Origin: Phaeoceros laevis
Taxonomy: Eukaryota > Anthocerotophyta > Anthocerotopsida > Notothyladales
Length of the DNA: 64,000 bases
Assembly: GCA_049999765.1 (NCBI GenBank)
Contig: JBNGIQ010008864.1
Coordinates: forward strand, 1-64,000
Direction: 5' to 3'
The notes beneath the pieces were generated by a model, which was not told the origin of the DNA, did no database searches, and worked only from the letters and a program-made list of their open reading frames with translations. The position numbers and the translations under genes were made by a program. Positions 62,460-64,000 of the stretch are shown piece by piece (the stretch's first letter is position 1; every line of letters begins with the position of its first letter).

Positions 62460-62824
62460 GGTTGCTGCTGCTGCTGCTGCTGCTGCGGTTGCTGCTGCTG
62501 CTGCGGTTGTTGCTGCTGCTGTTGAGCTGCTGCCTGCGAAGAGCTCACCAGGGCGTTGAAGGACTCAGACAAAGCCAACGACAGGGACGGGGAGAGTCCC
62601 GAGGAGAAAGGCTGGGGTGCAGGAGCAGGGGCAGCAGAAGGCGGGGGGGATGGGGTATGGACGGAGAGCGAGGTGAATGCATCAGCCAGGGAATTGGGCT
62701 CCTGTGTATGGAAGAAGGGATGGCTGCTGGTGTTGCTGGCAGAGAAGGGACTGGAGGGTGGAGGCCCTGCAGGGTTGCTTGCAGCATAGCCCCCGCCCGA
62801 GCTGGGCAGATGCTGCTGCATCAT
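57869..62824 (-). CDS. FREE1: FREE1/FYVE1-like ESCRT protein with very long N-terminus
   Basis: Nine exons (62824-59954, 59707-59621, 59497-59366, 59239-59087, 58953-58888, 58708-58598, 58503-58414, 58336-58034, 57946-57869) give 1296 residues in phase. Exon 1 alone encodes 957 residues rich in Pro, Gln, Tyr, Gly and Ser, with long poly-Gln runs (about 62341-62528), a Gly run (about 62190-62220) and three QYRD(D/E)-type repeats. The conserved body begins near GGKLVKAVPK, then QKYRVKLLSDS, MVDPSTNRMLRIYPLDTITRWE, FWSKSAVDVEQRSIKL, KCTGCDADFGAFNRRHHCRNCG (FYVE zinc ligands), FCDKCTRGRTAL, VRVCDRC, HEDLARKLQEEME, and the C-terminal VACPTCTVHLQ with CSVCQHPFLV. FREE1 binds PI3P and sorts ubiquitinated cargo at multivesicular bodies. 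Arabidopsis FREE1 is about 600 residues, so this N-terminus is roughly three times longer. Confidence 0.95.
62341..62528. repeat. CTG/CAG-rich triplet tract encoding poly-glutamine
   Basis: Uninterrupted and near-uninterrupted TGC/TGT units on the plus strand give Gln codons on the minus strand, broken by Pro, His and Arg. The longest pure runs are about 9-11 triplets, near 62431-62460. Confidence 0.95.
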
Positions 62825-64000
62825 GCGCTGCCTCCCAGATCAAAACAATTTAGTGTCACCTTCTCGTGACCGTCCAAAAACCTGCAATTTAGATCTTGAC
62901 AAGAACAAGTCAAAATGTTGAACGACCCAGCCGATGTTACAGCGGTGGCTGCAGATGTACAATTGAAGCACGGACGGTAGAACTCGACTGTACAGAGGAA
63001 ACGCGTCGAAAGTGTAGGAGAGACGGACCCAGAGTCTCACTTCCGCGGGTGGAGGGGGTAGGCCTAGAGGGAGGGCAGAATTTGGACCTCGACTCTCATC
63101 CCATGCGACGCTTGCTTCGATTGCGTGTTGCTATTTCCTTTCGTGAAAGCCAGGGTTAAAGGCTTAAAGCCCGCTATTTTCTGTTTTCCTCTATTTTTTA
63201 TTTCTGAACATATTTTCTGGCCTTCCAATTTAGCATTTTGCCAATGTCTTGGCAAGGTGTGGTACTTAGTGTTTACTCTTTTGAGTTTTTACCCAAAGCA
63301 CCACTATATATAAAGTTCCTTCTCTACAAAAGTTTCGTCCAATGATACTACAATAGAAAGTTGGAACCATACCACAATGGCACAATCTATGTAATATACT
63401 AGAAACATACCATAATCTATGTCAATCGATAGAGTATTTATGTTCGTACGTTTGTAACTTCCCAGTGAAGAAGAAAGTCTTTGTTACATGCTTGATGGGT
63501 CCCAAAGGTCCACAAGCTACTTCACAATAAACTTCCAACTCAAGCTTCAAGCCTAAAAGTCATGGCGCTTCTTGAAGAACAAGTTAAAGAGAGAAATATT
63601 AAAGATTAAAGATGATAAAATAAAAAAAGATAATAAAAATATAATATATTTAAAATAGAGAAATGATATATGCTTCATATTTATTATTTATATGTCGTGG
63701 CAAGTCATACAACATGAGTAAATGTAAGGTCCTTACCCTTAGTGGATTATATGGAGGGTTGTTCAGTTAGTGGATTATATGGAGGTTGTCCACGGTGCCT
63801 AAGTGAATAGTCGTATTAACTACACACCTAACTCAAGCTCTCTAGATTACCCCTATGCTCTTCAAGCAGGCATGTCCCATACCATGCAAGGTTCAGATGA
63901 CCAGACTAGATTGGAGCAAGTGACCCTTTGATTGGAGCAAGCGACCCTTTGACACCGCGTGTTACTTGGGCGTACACCTTGTGAAACTCAACCATGTATG
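62825..64000. other. AT-rich intergenic region
   Basis: Upstream of FREE1. It becomes AT-rich after 63150 and has short direct repeats: TTAGTGGATTATATGGAGG twice near 63740-63785, GATTGGAGCAAG(T/C)GACCCTTTG twice near 63913-63950, and ACCATACCACAATGG/CATACCATAATC near 63370-63415. No gene was recognised. Confidence 0.4.

Noticed and set aside
62138-62869. Poly-Leu and poly-Ala frames on the plus strand
   Set aside because: Antisense readings of the CAG tract of FREE1; no independent support.

Overview
The window is nuclear DNA from a green-lineage eukaryote, most likely a streptophyte (charophyte-grade alga or bryophyte). Reasons: nearly every gene is cut into many short exons by GT-AG introns, mostly about 55-200 bp. 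The gene set is plant-like: PsbO, a plastid-type cysteine synthase, a light-harvesting-like protein, plant-specific complex II subunit SDH6, plant ESCRT factor FREE1, class II-type serine carboxypeptidase, GDSL esterase, plus PPR and SnRK1 beta-gamma remnants. A eukaryotic tRNA-Glu(TTC) gene is present. The species cannot be fixed from the sequence; a Klebsormidium-like alga would fit, but this is inference.

Layout. 1-7.8 kb: an unidentified leftward exon, an RCC1-repeat protein (+) and a convergent class-3 lipase (-). 7.8-13.6 kb: a complete 24-exon SEC24 (-). 13.9-17 kb: a gene graveyard with a decayed intron-bearing XPD helicase copy, two truncated copies of the 3' half of a cysteine synthase gene, and one copy of a dispersed repeat. 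18.3-23.7 kb: a GDSL esterase and a serine carboxypeptidase (both +). 25-25.8 kb: part of a PDF-motif organellar nucleic-acid-binding protein broken by a 100-N gap whose flanks repeat each other. 26.4-28.7 kb: the intact plastid cysteine synthase. 29-32 kb: a second graveyard (SnRK1 beta-gamma pseudogene, pogo/Tigger-like element, DEAD-box and PPR fragments). 33.2-34.5 kb: PsbO. 35-37.6 kb: a LpxB-related glycosyltransferase gene (-) with a frameshift. 37.8-38.5 kb: a 5'-truncated SWSAP1-like gene (-). 39.3-42.9 kb: membrane-anchored aspartic protease. 44.1-46.5 kb: plastid alpha/beta hydrolase with two GC-AG introns. 47.0 kb: tRNA-Glu. 47.4-50.1 kb: ARP3. 50.5-51.7 kb: head-to-head SDH6 (-) and LHC-like (+) genes. 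52.1-54.8 kb: CCT subunit delta. 55.1-56.2 kb: an unidentified two-exon gene. 57.9-62.8 kb: a FREE1 homologue (-) with a very long proline/glutamine-rich N-terminus.

The genes are independent housekeeping loci with no operon logic. Loose themes are membrane traffic (SEC24, FREE1), actin and protein folding (ARP3, CCT4), and organelle energy metabolism (PsbO, LHC-like, SDH6, cysteine synthase). Coding models were built by hand from splice sites, reading phase and remembered family motifs; for complete models the exon lengths sum to a multiple of three. No database search was run.
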